46,392 nucleotides of DNA from Candidatus Bipolaricaulota bacterium (GTDB lineage: Bacteria > Bipolaricaulota > Bipolaricaulia > M55B111): contig JAIPHJ010000012.1 of NCBI GenBank assembly GCA_021735245.1, positions 1 through 46,392 on the forward strand. Direction: 5' to 3'. Under the pieces are notes generated by a model, which saw only the letters and a program-made list of their open reading frames with translations, made no database searches and was not told the DNA's origin. Made by a program: the position numbers and the translations under genes. Of this stretch, positions 16,304 through 23,923 are shown one piece after another (within the stretch, counting starts at the first letter, position 1; each line of letters begins with the position of its first letter).

Positions 16304-17524
16304 CTAGTTGAGATCGCCCGGTCGCTTGAATTCTCCCACGGAAGGCAGGAGGTCCTCCGCCCCGGTCTGAGCTGCAAAATAGAGCGTACCTTTTCCGTAT
16401 TCCTCGTTAACTTCGTCCATGACCCGAAGCAATTCCTCGCGCTTCCTGCGATCGGGCAAAAGTGGCTGAGAGAAGGAACCCTTTGACCGCAACTTCGAAG
16501 CTCTGATTCCGACCATCGTCGGAGTGGCCGGAAAGCCAAGCTCCTCTTTTATCTCGAGGGCGAAGGAGTAAATCAAATTGCCGTCGTCCACGTATCGGCC
16601 CGGCGTTAACTGTTTTCCTTCAACGTTAAACTCGCCGTCCCTGACCATTAACTTCAGAGTTCCTGCCATTAACTCCTTCTTTCTCAACCTGTACCCCACT
16701 TTCTGGGCCAGCTTAAATAACACGGGAAGCGCCTTCCGGGAAGTCCTTTTGTACTCGGGCAATGTAAGAGAGTTGCCCACTGACTTCACTTCTTCCTCGT
16801 AGCTGGCGGGCAGAACCGGCGAAGGGTCCTTCCCCTGCCCCATCAACTTCAGCCGGGCCCCGTCGATTCCGAATTCTTCCTTCAGCTCCTTTTCCGAAAA
16901 ATCACCCAGTTCGGGCACCGAGTTGATCCCCAGACGATTTAACCTTTTTTCAGTTCTCGAACCTATACCGCAGAGATCCGTCAGGGACATTTCCTTCAGC
17001 ACATCGGAAACATCGTCGTCCCTGATTCGAGTTACTCCATCGGGTTTCTCCATGTCCGAGGCGAGCTTGGCAAGAAGCTTGTTCCTGGCGATACCAACCG
17101 AACAGGTTATCCAGTTCCCGAACTCCTCCTCCACGTCCTCCTTTATTCGCTTTACCAGATTCACGGGTGACCGATAGTCTCTCACCCTGGCGGTAACGTC
17201 GAGAAAAGCTTCGTCCACCCCGAACGGCTCGAGTTTTGGGCTATAGGTTCGCAATATATCGAAAAAATTATTGGTTAACCACTCGTACCTGTCGGGATCA
17301 CCGGGCACGAGAATCAGATCAGGACATTTCCTTCGGGCTTTCCAGGTGGCCATTGCCGACTCGACGCCGCATTTCTTGGCTTCTCTGGAGGCAGCCGCTA
17401 CGACCGACTTGATAGTCGGTTTTCCGGTTACAACGACTGGTTTACCCCGTAGATTCGGGTTGGCCTGTTGCTCGACGGAGGCAAAATAGGAATCCATGTC
17501 TACATGAAGAATGGTTCTGCTCAT
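16304..17524 (-). CDS. dinB: DNA polymerase IV (Y-family translesion polymerase)
   Basis: A 406-residue error-prone polymerase for bypass of DNA lesions. The N-terminus MSRTILHVDMDSYFASVEQ carries the first metal Asp, and DEAFLDV near residue 105 supplies the second carboxylate pair. Helix-hairpin-helix (DLCGIGSRTEKRLNRLGI) and little-finger regions follow. A longer in-frame reading upstream overlaps the neighbouring gene and is rejected. The start ATG shares an ATGA overlap with the stop of the upstream DUF6504-like gene, indicating translational coupling. lexA lies further upstream on the same strand, but I see no LexA-type palindrome directly before this pair. Confidence 0.94.
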   Translation of the reverse strand: MSRTILHVDMDSYFASVEQQANPNLRGKPVVVTGKPTIKSVVAAASREAKKCGVESAMATWKARRKCPDLILVPGDPDRYEWLTNNFFDILRTYSPKLEPFGVDEAFLDVTARVRDYRSPVNLVKRIKEDVEEEFGNWITCSVGIARNKLLAKLASDMEKPDGVTRIRDDDVSDVLKEMSLTDLCGIGSRTEKRLNRLGINSVPELGDFSEKELKEEFGIDGARLKLMGQGKDPSPVLPASYEEEVKSVGNSLTLPEYKRTSRKALPVLFKLAQKVGYRLRKKELMAGTLKLMVRDGEFNVEGKQLTPGRYVDDGNLIYSFALEIKEELGFPATPTMVGIRASKLRSKGSFSQPLLPDRRKREELLRVMDEVNEEYGKGTLYFAAQTGAEDLLPSVGEFKRPGDLN

Positions 17525-17781
17525 CGTGGCTGGCTTTGGTTCAACCAGAGCTTGTCCAGCTTCCACCTTAGCTTTTTGCCGTCGAATATAAGCTGGAAGA
17601 CGTCCTCCCCTACCGTGACGGAAAAATGATGGAGCGGAGCCTCTCCTTTGAAGGACCGGTGGTAGAGATTCACCTCGTCGATTTCGTGCTTCCGCTCCCG
17701 CCAGAAAAACCATACGGGCTCTACCTTACCCGAGGAAAACTTTACGCCGACCTTAACCTGTTTATCTATATCTTTATACAT
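17521..17781 (-). CDS. Small protein coupled to DinB, DUF6504-like
   Basis: An 86-residue basic protein. The core PVWFFWRERKHEIDEV, then HHFSVTVGEDVFQLIFD and a Trp-containing end WKLDKLW, follow the plan of the DUF6504 family as I know it (EP-x-x-F-x-W-R-G-R-x-x-x-V near the N-terminus, then an HF strand and a W-x-L tail). That family often sits next to Y-family polymerase genes. Its role is unknown; a polymerase accessory is plausible. The ATGA overlap with dinB ties expression of the two. The start at MYKDID is chosen over a longer reading that lacks a ribosome-binding site. Confidence 0.7.
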   Translation of the reverse strand: MYKDIDKQVKVGVKFSSGKVEPVWFFWRERKHEIDEVNLYHRSFKGEAPLHHFSVTVGEDVFQLIFDGKKLRWKLDKLWLNQSQPR

Positions 17782-18369
17782 GGTAAATGAACTTAAAAAT
17801 TTTCCTGAACAATCACCATAGAACCCCAAGACGTGCGTTCAATATATTGGCCTTTTGTTGTCGAGGGCTCCGGGCCGAGAAAATTCCAGCGAAGCGGCAA
17901 TACGCTCGACCGGCCCAGTACTAACCTGAGGAACCCTCTCTGGATTGCCGTTTCCGATATTAGAGATTGACAGCCAGCGTATCTCAAACTTCCTCCCGCT
18001 TGATTCAAGTTACGGGTCTCGGGTCAATTACCCCGCCCTTCCGGGCGAGGCTTGTAGAAAAACCCCTTTATAAAAAACAACTACTTCCTTCAAAAACGCG
18101 AGACCCAGCAGTCAATCGTCCAGCACTCAAACGGACCTGGATATCTTGATTAGTCTAAAGGTAATGATTAACTAAAACCAAGCAATCGAACCTCTAAAAG
18201 AAAACCAGTTCCCGTTTGAGTGCTGGAGAGCGAGGCCGAGATCGGAAGCAGTGAATTCCACGCCGGGGAATTCACCTGCGGTTTTATCGAACAGTGAGCA
18301 AGAAGTTTACCCTAAAATTAAAGCCTAAAAGTAACGAGCATGGTAACAATTATCAACTTGGACCGTTAT
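17782..18369. other. Intergenic region of about 590 bases with a composite repeat
   Basis: No gene is supported between the DUF6504-like gene and the end of lexA. The right half holds a left-end-like hairpin block and a long inverted repeat, listed separately. The rest shows no coding or RNA signal that I can defend. Confidence 0.55.
18031..18226 (+). repeat. Composite palindromic element B
   Basis: It starts with a CCCCGCCC-TTCC-GGGCGAGG hairpin, then CTTGTAGAAAAACCCC, about 40 AT-rich bases, GACCCAGCAGTCAAT, and finally the inverted arms CCAGCACTCAAACGG (18120-18134) and CCGTTTGAGTGCTGG (18212-18226). The same order (hairpin, CTTGTAGAAAAAC, spacer, GACCCAGCA, inverted arms) recurs at 19793-19940, so this is a duplicated element rather than chance palindromes. 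Confidence 0.7.
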
Positions 18370-18993
18370 TTACATCTTCCGAACCACCCCCACGACTCGA
18401 CCCCTTATCTCCACCTCGGACGGGTCCTTAACAATGGTCTCGTAATCCGGATTGGCCGGTTCCAGGTGAATTTTCTCACCCAGTCGGGACAGCTTTTTAA
18501 CAGTACCTCTTTCGTCGTCCACGACTGCAACAACGATATCCCCGACTTCGGCCGTAGGCTGCTGCCGGACAATTACCAGATCGCCCCGATGAATTCCGGC
18601 CTCGACCATGGAGTCACCGTCAACTCGCAGGGCAAAAAGCCCCTTCTGGTTGGGGAACATTTCCTCCAGGTCCAGAAGCCCGTCGACGTTCTCCATGGCC
18701 AGTGTCGGTTCACCCGCCACAACCGAACCGACAACCGGAACACCTTCTCTTCCACTAAACAACCTCTCCGTTTTCTCTTTCACCGGCCTGATACCCCGAG
18801 CCTGGCCCTCGATCCTTTCTATCCAGCCCTTTTTCTCCAGAGCGCTCAGGTGATCGGATACTCCTTTCGTGGAGCTAATAGAGAACTCACGCCCAATCTC
18901 GCGAATAGTCGGGGGACGGGACTTTTCCTCTATCGTCTCGTGAACGAACTCCAGAATATCGTACTGCCTCCTGGTCAAATTTGCCCTGTACAT
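18370..18993 (-). CDS. lexA: LexA repressor, SOS regulator
   Basis: A 207-residue self-cleaving repressor. The N-terminal winged helix (about 1-70) ends in a linker before the protease domain. The Ala93-Gly94 cleavage site is in SVVAGEP, the catalytic Ser is 128 in GDSMVEAG and the Lys is 166 in GTVKKL, so RecA-stimulated autocleavage should work. A perfect palindrome lies between the predicted -35 and -10 just upstream, indicating autoregulation. There is no ribosome-binding site and the message may start only about five bases before the ATG. The dinB pair follows downstream on the same strand after a 590-base spacer. Confidence 0.95.
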   Translation of the reverse strand: MYRANLTRRQYDILEFVHETIEEKSRPPTIREIGREFSISSTKGVSDHLSALEKKGWIERIEGQARGIRPVKEKTERLFSGREGVPVVGSVVAGEPTLAMENVDGLLDLEEMFPNQKGLFALRVDGDSMVEAGIHRGDLVIVRQQPTAEVGDIVVAVVDDERGTVKKLSRLGEKIHLEPANPDYETIVKDPSEVEIRGRVVGVVRKM

Positions 18994-19004
18994 GATCTAA
19001 GCTC

Positions 19005-19033
19005 ATACTACTAAACTTTTGTTTAGTATGCAA
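19005..19033 (-). promoter_or_regulatory. lexA promoter
   Basis: Read on the minus strand, -35 TTGCAT (plus 19028-19033) and -10 TAGTAT (plus 19005-19010) are exactly 17 bases apart. The -10 lies 11 bases before the lexA ATG, implying a very short leader. Confidence 0.6.
19009..19028. promoter_or_regulatory. Probable LexA operator (SOS box)
   Basis: TACTAAACTTTTGTTTAGTA is a perfect 8-4-8 palindrome that fills the spacer of the lexA promoter. The core AAAC-N4-GTTT resembles the Gram-positive type box GAAC-N4-GTTC more than the E. coli CTGT-N8-ACAG box. Assignment rests on position and symmetry. Confidence 0.75.
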
Positions 19034-19172
19034 GACCCGGATTGGATAACCTCCCTTTACGAAATTCCCTAAAACTTTCGAGATCGGTAAAATCTTGAGC
19101 CGGAAAATCCCTGCAAAGTATCGCGGGTAAAGTTTATCAACCCGGGGAAGATCGTACTCTGGCGAATGCAAG

Positions 19173-19201
19173 TTGAAAATGGCCGGTTGATTTGGTAGAT
19201 T
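19173..19201 (+). promoter_or_regulatory. Probable tRNA-Ser promoter
   Basis: -35 TTGAAA (19173-19178) and -10 TAGATT (19196-19201) are 17 bases apart and end 13 bases before the mature tRNA. Confidence 0.5.
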
Positions 19202-19214
19202 AAATGTACTGCCC

Positions 19215-19306
19215 GGAGGGGTGGTCGAGTGGCCGAAGACGACGGCTTGCTAAGCCGTTGCTGAGGTGAGACTCAGCCGTGGGTTCGAATCCCACCCCCT
19301 CCGCCA
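19215..19306 (+). tRNA. tRNA-Ser(GCT)
   Basis: A class II tRNA of 92 bases with encoded CCA. The acceptor stem is GGAGGGG/CCCCTCC with discriminator G. The anticodon stem ACGGC/GCCGT encloses the loop TTGCTAA, giving anticodon GCT for AGC and AGU codons. The long variable arm is CTGAG-GTGAGA-CTCAG, and the T arm is GTGGG/CCCAC with TTCGAAT. All stems pair perfectly. Confidence 0.97.
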
Positions 19307-19469
19307 CAAATCTTATTCCCGTATCTCTTTCTATTATTAATTCAATTCTTTCACCTACGGCAGACGTAGCCGTCTTTTCCAAATAATTGTTCTCTGCCCC
19401 TTCTTCATTGTACTGCGACAAAGAAAGCAGCCGGGCTCTCGTAAAGAAGGACTTTATCGAGACTACCGA

Positions 19470-19678
19470 CCGGGCAATGGGAGCCCGGCCTGCTAAATGT
19501 TGTTGCTAGTTACTAGCAGCCCGAGTTCCCATGCTCGGGCGTTAGGTGAGCTAATCGCACCTTCCGGTCGGGCGTGGGAGCCCGACCTGCTGGGGAAATT
19601 CGTAACTAGCAGCGCGGGCTCCCATTGCCCGCGCGGGTGGTCGGTATCGAGACTATCGGCCGGGCGTGGGAGTCCGGC
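19470..19678. repeat. Array of five REP-like hairpins in alternating orientation
   Basis: The stems are CCGGGC/GCCCGG (19470-19488), GCCCGAG/CTCGGGC (19519-19540), GTCGGGC/GCCCGAC (19567-19586), GCGCGGGC/GCCCGCGC (19612-19634) and GCCGGGC/GTCCGGC (19659-19678). Loops read variants of ATGGGA or its complement TCCCAT, showing alternate orientations. Plus-orientation units are followed by CTGCT or TTGCT and minus units are preceded by AGCAG. Stem bases differ but always pair. Confidence 0.85.
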
Positions 19679-19792
19679 TTGCTAAAAATAAGGCATGGGA
19701 TCGCGAATTGCTATGTATTGGTTAAAGGGTGGAACCTTGTCCGCTCGGCCTCCGATAGGATTTTCCCGAACGGTTGCCAGAGTCAAGAACCC

Positions 19793-19940
19793 CACCCCAA
19801 GGAACGGGGCTTGTAGAAAAACAGGTTTAACTACGGACTTTGTTCTTTTACAAAAGAAGACCCAGCACCCAGCAGTCAATTCGGAACTGGTCTTGGACCC
19901 GTATCAAACTTTAATGAGCAGGGCGAATTGACTGCTGGGT
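19793..19940 (+). repeat. Composite palindromic element C
   Basis: CCCCACCCCAAGGAACGGGG is followed by CTTGTAGAAAAAC, an AT-rich spacer, GACCCAGCACCCAGCAG and then the perfect 16-base inverted arms ACCCAGCAGTCAATTC (19867-19882) and GAATTGACTGCTGGGT (19925-19940). It has the same block order as element B. Confidence 0.75.
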
Positions 19941-19975
19941 ACATCATATCAAGTTAAGTTAACCAGCCGATTCCT

Positions 19976-20017
19976 CCCCACAGCGAGCTGTGGGGCTTCC
20001 TCGGCAAGTTTTGGTGA
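19976..20017 (+). repeat. Right-half copy of the dispersed repeat with hairpin
   Basis: A perfect hairpin, CCCCACAG-CGAG-CTGTGGGG (19976-19995), runs into CTTCCTCGGCAAGTTTTGG, which matches the end block of the 108-bp elements with a one-base insertion. Hairpin-then-TTCCTCGGC is reminiscent of the ends of IS200/IS605-type elements, but no TnpA or TnpB is present. Confidence 0.6.
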
Positions 20018-20132
20018 GGATTTTACAACTGACACGCAGCATTGTACTGACGCTTTCCAAACCGTAACATAGCTTGATGGCGATAAAAGGATAATTTTTT
20101 CAAGAGAATACTGAGCGCAGGAGAGAAAACCG

Positions 20133-20390
20133 GTGAAAATCTTAAAAGTAGTCCTGCTAAAAGTAATTAAGTTCTATCAGAAAGCGGTATCGCCCAGCCT
20201 TCCCAATACCTGTCGATTCTACCCAAGCTGCTCCGAATACAGCAAACAGGCAATTGAAGAATACGGGGCAATAAAAGGTACCTACATGGCGATTAAACGG
20301 GTTCTGAGGTGCCACCCGTTAAACTCCGGAGGCTACGATCCCCTCCCGAAAGAGGACGGGGAAGAGGAAATGGATATGGATTCCGGATAG
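20133..20390 (+). CDS. yidD: Membrane protein insertion efficiency factor YidD
   Basis: An 85-residue protein of the UPF0161/YidD family, peripheral to the inner membrane and associated with YidC-dependent insertion. The family pattern FYQKAVSPSLPNTCRFYPSC, then SEYSKQAIEEYGA and RCHPLNSGGYDPLP, is almost complete, with all three conserved cysteines. The GTG start follows AGGAGA by eight bases. The usual neighbours rpmH, rnpA and yidC are absent, so the gene has been displaced from the typical locus. It converges on glyS. Confidence 0.95.
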   Translation: MKILKVVLLKVIKFYQKAVSPSLPNTCRFYPSCSEYSKQAIEEYGAIKGTYMAIKRVLRCHPLNSGGYDPLPKEDGEEEMDMDSG

Positions 20391-20399
20391 AGAAGAGTA

Positions 20400-22463
20400 T
20401 TACTCAGTGACTATCTTCGATAGATCCCCGAGCTTAAGGAACGGTTCTTTCAGGTAAAGTAGAAAATTGATCCTGTTCCGACGCAGGTCTTCATCGTCAA
20501 CCATAATCATGACATTATCAAAGTACTCGTCGATGGGTTCCTTCAGATTTAAAAGTTCTCGAGCCATTTTCCCGTAGGATTGTTTTCGGGCAAGTTCTTC
20601 TATGTCGTCAATCTTTCCGGTAACCGTTTCCCAGAGTTCTTTTTCCTGGCTCAACTGGAATACTTCCGGGTTGACTTCACCTTTTTCCCTGCCTTCAGTA
20701 ATGTTAACTATTCTGGTAAAGGAATCGACGAGGTCCTTCATTTCCTGTTTTTCTTTGAACTCCTCGAGAGTCGTTGCCCTTAGGTAGGAGTCGTAAAAGT
20801 TGAGCCGGCCCGGGTGACTGACCGCATTCACTACGTCGTAAGGTACCTCGTAGACCCTTTCCAGGACCCGCTCCAGTCTTTCTTCGAAGTAATTATTCAG
20901 ACTGTTTATTATTTCGTCAGTTCCACCCACTTCGTATAAAGAACCAGCATACTCGATTAACTCCGAGATATCGAGGTTTATCTCTCTACCTATAAAAGTT
21001 CTTATGATTCCGTCAGCCTTTCTTCTAAGCCCGTATGGGTCTTTCGTCCCAGTTGGTTCTTCCCCTATCAGAAAGGAACCCAGGAGAGTATCTAACTTAT
21101 CGGAAATGCTAGCCGCAATCGCCGTGGGGTGTTCCGGCGTATCGTCCCGGGCGTTCCGGGGATTATAGTGTTGTTTTATTCCCTGAACTACCTCCTCCGG
21201 CTCTCCGTCGAGTTCGGCATAATAAGCCCCTATCGTCCCTTCCAGGGATGGGAATTCATCCACCACTTCCGTAACGAGATCGGCCTTGGACAACTGGACC
21301 GTCCTATCAACGAGCTCGGGATCATACTCCTCGAGGTTCGACGAAAGTCGTCCCGCAATCTTTCTCATCCTGGCCACCTTGTCATGTATCGACCCTAACT
21401 TCTCCTGAAACGTGACCGTCTTCAATTCGTCGAGGTATTCTTCCAGAGGCTGCTCACGATCGTGGCTAAAGAAAAACTTGGAGTCTCGCAACCTTGCATT
21501 TATAACCGACTCGTAACCTACCCTTACCCTACCGGTTTCGTCCGATGGCCCGTCTCGGAATCCGATAAAAGTAGAGATAGGTTCACCTGTTGAGTCAACC
21601 AGTGGGATCAACCGAGCCTCTCCGGTAAGAGTTTTAAACAGAAGTTCGTCGGGAAGGTCAAGAAATTCATCGGGAAAACTACCGCTAACAATTGATGGAT
21701 ACTCCAGCGTATTGGAAAGTAACTCCAGGAATTCCTTTTCCGACGCCATTGAAGCGTCCAGATCGGACGTGACCTCGGAAAGCTGAGCATCCATTTTCTC
21801 TTTCCTGCACGCCGGATCGGGTATTACGTAATTTTCCTCTAGCTTTTCCTCGTACCGGGACGGATTATCAAGGTGAATTCGTTCATCTCCGTGAAACCTG
21901 TGCCCCCGCGTATGGGCCACGCTTTCTACGTTCCCGATATCCATATCTACCTTATTCGACCCCATGATGCAGGTTATCCACCGTATCGGCCTTATAAACC
22001 TGACCGAAGAGTCGTCCCAGCACATCTTTTCGGGCTGATCCAGATCCTTAATTACGGATGACAATAGTGCCGGAAGCAATTTATCGGTCTTTTTTCCTTC
22101 TATTCTCTCGTCAACGAAAAAATAAGTTCCGTCCCCGGTTTCTTCTACGTAAAGGTCTTCTTCGGTCGCCCCGTGCCCCTGGGCAAACTTCTTCGCGGCG
22201 ATAGTATAGTTGCCATTTTCGTCCAGCCCGATTCCCTCTGACGGTCCCCTATGTTTCTCAACTCTATCTTCCTGGCGCTCCTGCAGTTCCTTTACCAGCA
22301 CCGCCAGCCTCCTGGGAGTATAGAACAACTCTATTTCCCCGAAGTCCAACCTTTCCTCGTTTAAACCCGTTCGGAAATCTTCCTCCAGGTTTTCGGCAAC
22401 TTCAGGAAGAAAAGTGGGAGGGATCTCCTCCGTTCCCAGCTCAAATAATAGGTCTTCGCTCAT
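20400..22463 (-). CDS. glyS: Glycine-tRNA ligase beta subunit
   Basis: The 687-residue beta subunit of the bacterial alpha2-beta2 glycyl-tRNA synthetase, which contributes tRNA recognition. The N-terminus LLFELGTEEIPP and the internal KDPYGLRRKADGIIR (HD-like region), with a C-terminal anticodon-binding domain, are characteristic. A GGAGG site inside the end of glyQ precedes the ATG, and the genes overlap by 23 bases. It is the last gene of the long translation operon. No terminator is obvious before the convergent yidD. Confidence 0.96.
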   Translation of the reverse strand: MSEDLLFELGTEEIPPTFLPEVAENLEEDFRTGLNEERLDFGEIELFYTPRRLAVLVKELQERQEDRVEKHRGPSEGIGLDENGNYTIAAKKFAQGHGATEEDLYVEETGDGTYFFVDERIEGKKTDKLLPALLSSVIKDLDQPEKMCWDDSSVRFIRPIRWITCIMGSNKVDMDIGNVESVAHTRGHRFHGDERIHLDNPSRYEEKLEENYVIPDPACRKEKMDAQLSEVTSDLDASMASEKEFLELLSNTLEYPSIVSGSFPDEFLDLPDELLFKTLTGEARLIPLVDSTGEPISTFIGFRDGPSDETGRVRVGYESVINARLRDSKFFFSHDREQPLEEYLDELKTVTFQEKLGSIHDKVARMRKIAGRLSSNLEEYDPELVDRTVQLSKADLVTEVVDEFPSLEGTIGAYYAELDGEPEEVVQGIKQHYNPRNARDDTPEHPTAIAASISDKLDTLLGSFLIGEEPTGTKDPYGLRRKADGIIRTFIGREINLDISELIEYAGSLYEVGGTDEIINSLNNYFEERLERVLERVYEVPYDVVNAVSHPGRLNFYDSYLRATTLEEFKEKQEMKDLVDSFTRIVNITEGREKGEVNPEVFQLSQEKELWETVTGKIDDIEELARKQSYGKMARELLNLKEPIDEYFDNVMIMVDDEDLRRNRINFLLYLKEPFLKLGDLSKIVTE

Positions 22464-23313
22464 CGGGTGTATCCTCCAGGCTTTCGACGTATTGAGCAGC
22501 TATGGTCTCGGCAAGATTCCTGATTCTGCTAATGTATTTTTCCCTTTCCGTTACACTTAGGGCGTTCCGGGCCAGTAAAATGTTGAAGGCATGGGCTGCT
22601 TTTAAAGTCATGTCGTAAGCAGGATAAAACAGATTCTCCTCCAGGCACTTTTTTGCTTCCCGCTCGGCAATTTTGAATAGTTTCTGGTTATCGTCCACGT
22701 CGGCCACTTCGAAGTTGTAGGTGGAAAACTGTCGCTCCTTTTCCTGGAATATCCGACGGTAGGTAAATTTATCGTCCCAATCGAGACCGTAAACACTTTC
22801 CTCGTCCTGAACAAAAGTCGCAATACGCTCAAGGCCGTAAGCAAGCTCCACACATACCGGATCCAGATCCAGCCCACCGACTCGCTGGAAGTACGTGAAT
22901 TGAGTGATCTCCAGTCCGTCAATCCATACTTCCCATCCAGTCCCCCGAGCACCCAGAGAAGGAGATTCCCAGTTGTCGTCAACAAATCTCACGTCGTGTA
23001 CGTCCAGATCTATACCTATATACTCCAGGCTATCCAGGTATAGGTCCTGGCTCTCCCGGGGTGGAGGCTTGAGGATAACCTGATACTGGTGATGCTGTCT
23101 CACCCTGATTGGATTTTTCCCATACCTTCCGTCGGGGGGTCTTCGGCTCGGCTCTACATAGGCCACTTTCAGGGGGTCCGGACCCAATGAACCGAAAAAA
23201 GTTCCCGGATTAAATGTTCCAGCCCCGGTCTCGACGTCGTAGGGCTGAACAATTAAACAACCTTGCTCTCTCCAGTATTCTTCTAACCTGGCAATTAGAC
23301 CTTGAAGATTCAT
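22441..23313 (-). CDS. glyQ: Glycine-tRNA ligase alpha subunit
   Basis: The 290-residue catalytic class II subunit that activates glycine. Family landmarks include LEEYWREQGC, the GAGTFNPGTF segment, YVEPSRRPPDGRYG and YQVILKPPP. It starts three bases after the rplT stop with no separate ribosome-binding site, so translation is probably coupled to L20. Separate GlyQ and GlyS place the organism with bacteria of the two-subunit type rather than the single-chain GlyRS type. Confidence 0.97.
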   Translation of the reverse strand: MNLQGLIARLEEYWREQGCLIVQPYDVETGAGTFNPGTFFGSLGPDPLKVAYVEPSRRPPDGRYGKNPIRVRQHHQYQVILKPPPRESQDLYLDSLEYIGIDLDVHDVRFVDDNWESPSLGARGTGWEVWIDGLEITQFTYFQRVGGLDLDPVCVELAYGLERIATFVQDEESVYGLDWDDKFTYRRIFQEKERQFSTYNFEVADVDDNQKLFKIAEREAKKCLEENLFYPAYDMTLKAAHAFNILLARNALSVTEREKYISRIRNLAETIAAQYVESLEDTPDERRPII

Positions 23314-23316
23314 GCG

Positions 23317-23676
23317 TTAACTAGTTACTTTATCCTCTGCAATATCCACAAGGTGATCGAACGTTTCCGGGTCCCTTACAGCTATATCCGCCAGCATTTT
23401 TCTATTAAGTTCAACGTCGGCCTTGTTCAATCCCCCCATAAATTTCGAATAGGAAAGACCTCTATTCCTGGAAGCTGCACCTATTCTGGTGATCCACAAC
23501 TTACGGAACTCTCTTTTCTTTCTCCGTCTATCTATGTAGGCATTTTTGAGTGCCTTCATTACTGATTGTTTGGCTATCTTGTAACAATTCCTGCGCTTGC
23601 CGTAGAATCCTTTCGATCGCTTGAGAATCTTCTTCCTAGATTTTAATCTCGAACTTCCTCTCGTTGCCCTTGGCAT
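23317..23676 (-). CDS. rplT: 50S ribosomal protein L20
   Basis: A 119-residue basic protein that nucleates 50S assembly by binding 23S rRNA. It shows the conserved order of L20: [18 protein letters not shown], then RLWITRI-like [15 protein letters not shown], then [16 protein letters not shown] lies seven bases before the ATG. It follows rpmI by 51 bases in the classical infC-rpmI-rplT order. In other bacteria L20 represses this operon at a leader; none is apparent because infC abuts nadD. Confidence 0.98.
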   Translation of the reverse strand: MPRATRGSSRLKSRKKILKRSKGFYGKRRNCYKIAKQSVMKALKNAYIDRRRKKREFRKLWITRIGAASRNRGLSYSKFMGGLNKADVELNRKMLADIAVRDPETFDHLVDIAEDKVTS

Positions 23677-23727
23677 AAGTTACCTCCGAATTTTACCAAA
23701 TTATCCAGTTCTGGTTGGACCTAAATA

Positions 23728-23922
23728 CTACGACGACAAAAGTTTTTCCAGGTTTTTCTTGGTTTTTCCCTTTACTTCCTTGTCCTTCCGGGCGTCCCTT
23801 TTGTTAGATGGTTTCTTTTTCGTTCTTTTGTGCCCGTAACCCGACTTCTTGTGAGACAGTTTACCGTTTTTCGACTTCTTGAACCTCTTGGCAATTCCTT
23901 TATGCGTTTTCTTCTTCGGCAT
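23728..23922 (-). CDS. rpmI: 50S ribosomal protein L35
   Basis: A 64-residue, very basic protein with the family start MPKKKTHKGIAKRFKKSKNG. Its GGAGG ribosome-binding site lies inside the last codons of infC, and only one base separates the infC stop from its ATG, giving tight translational coupling. Confidence 0.97.
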   Translation of the reverse strand: MPKKKTHKGIAKRFKKSKNGKLSHKKSGYGHKRTKKKPSNKRDARKDKEVKGKTKKNLEKLLSS

Positions 23923-23923
23923 A

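Larger units (their letters stand above)
19307..20132. other. Repeat-rich intergenic region of about 825 bases
   Basis: There is no credible gene between tRNA-Ser and yidD. The stretch holds a five-hairpin array, composite element C and a right-half copy of the dispersed repeat with its own hairpin. Short open readings that cross the hairpins are artefacts of GC-rich palindromes. This is the densest repeat cluster in the window. Confidence 0.7.

Noticed and set aside
17525-17713. Extra 63 residues at the N-terminus of DinB
   Set aside because: They overlap the DUF6504-like gene in another frame and precede the universal VDMDSYFASVE start region of Y-family polymerases.
18120-18226. Integron attC sites for the CCAGCA palindromes
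   Set aside because: Variable paired arms are attC-like, but the GTTRRRY/RYYYAAC core boxes, cassette arrangement and an integrase are all missing.
18340-19014. A 224-codon plus-strand open frame opposite lexA
   Set aside because: It is the antisense of a perfect LexA gene with operator and promoter. Its protein has no recognisable domain and no ribosome-binding site.
19470-19678. CRISPR array
   Set aside because: The units alternate in orientation, spacers are irregular, stems vary in sequence and no cas gene is near. It is a hairpin cluster.
19497-19931. Several 60-80 codon frames in the tRNA-Ser to yidD spacer
   Set aside because: They run through GC-rich hairpins and composite repeats, overlap each other on both strands and lack ribosome-binding sites.
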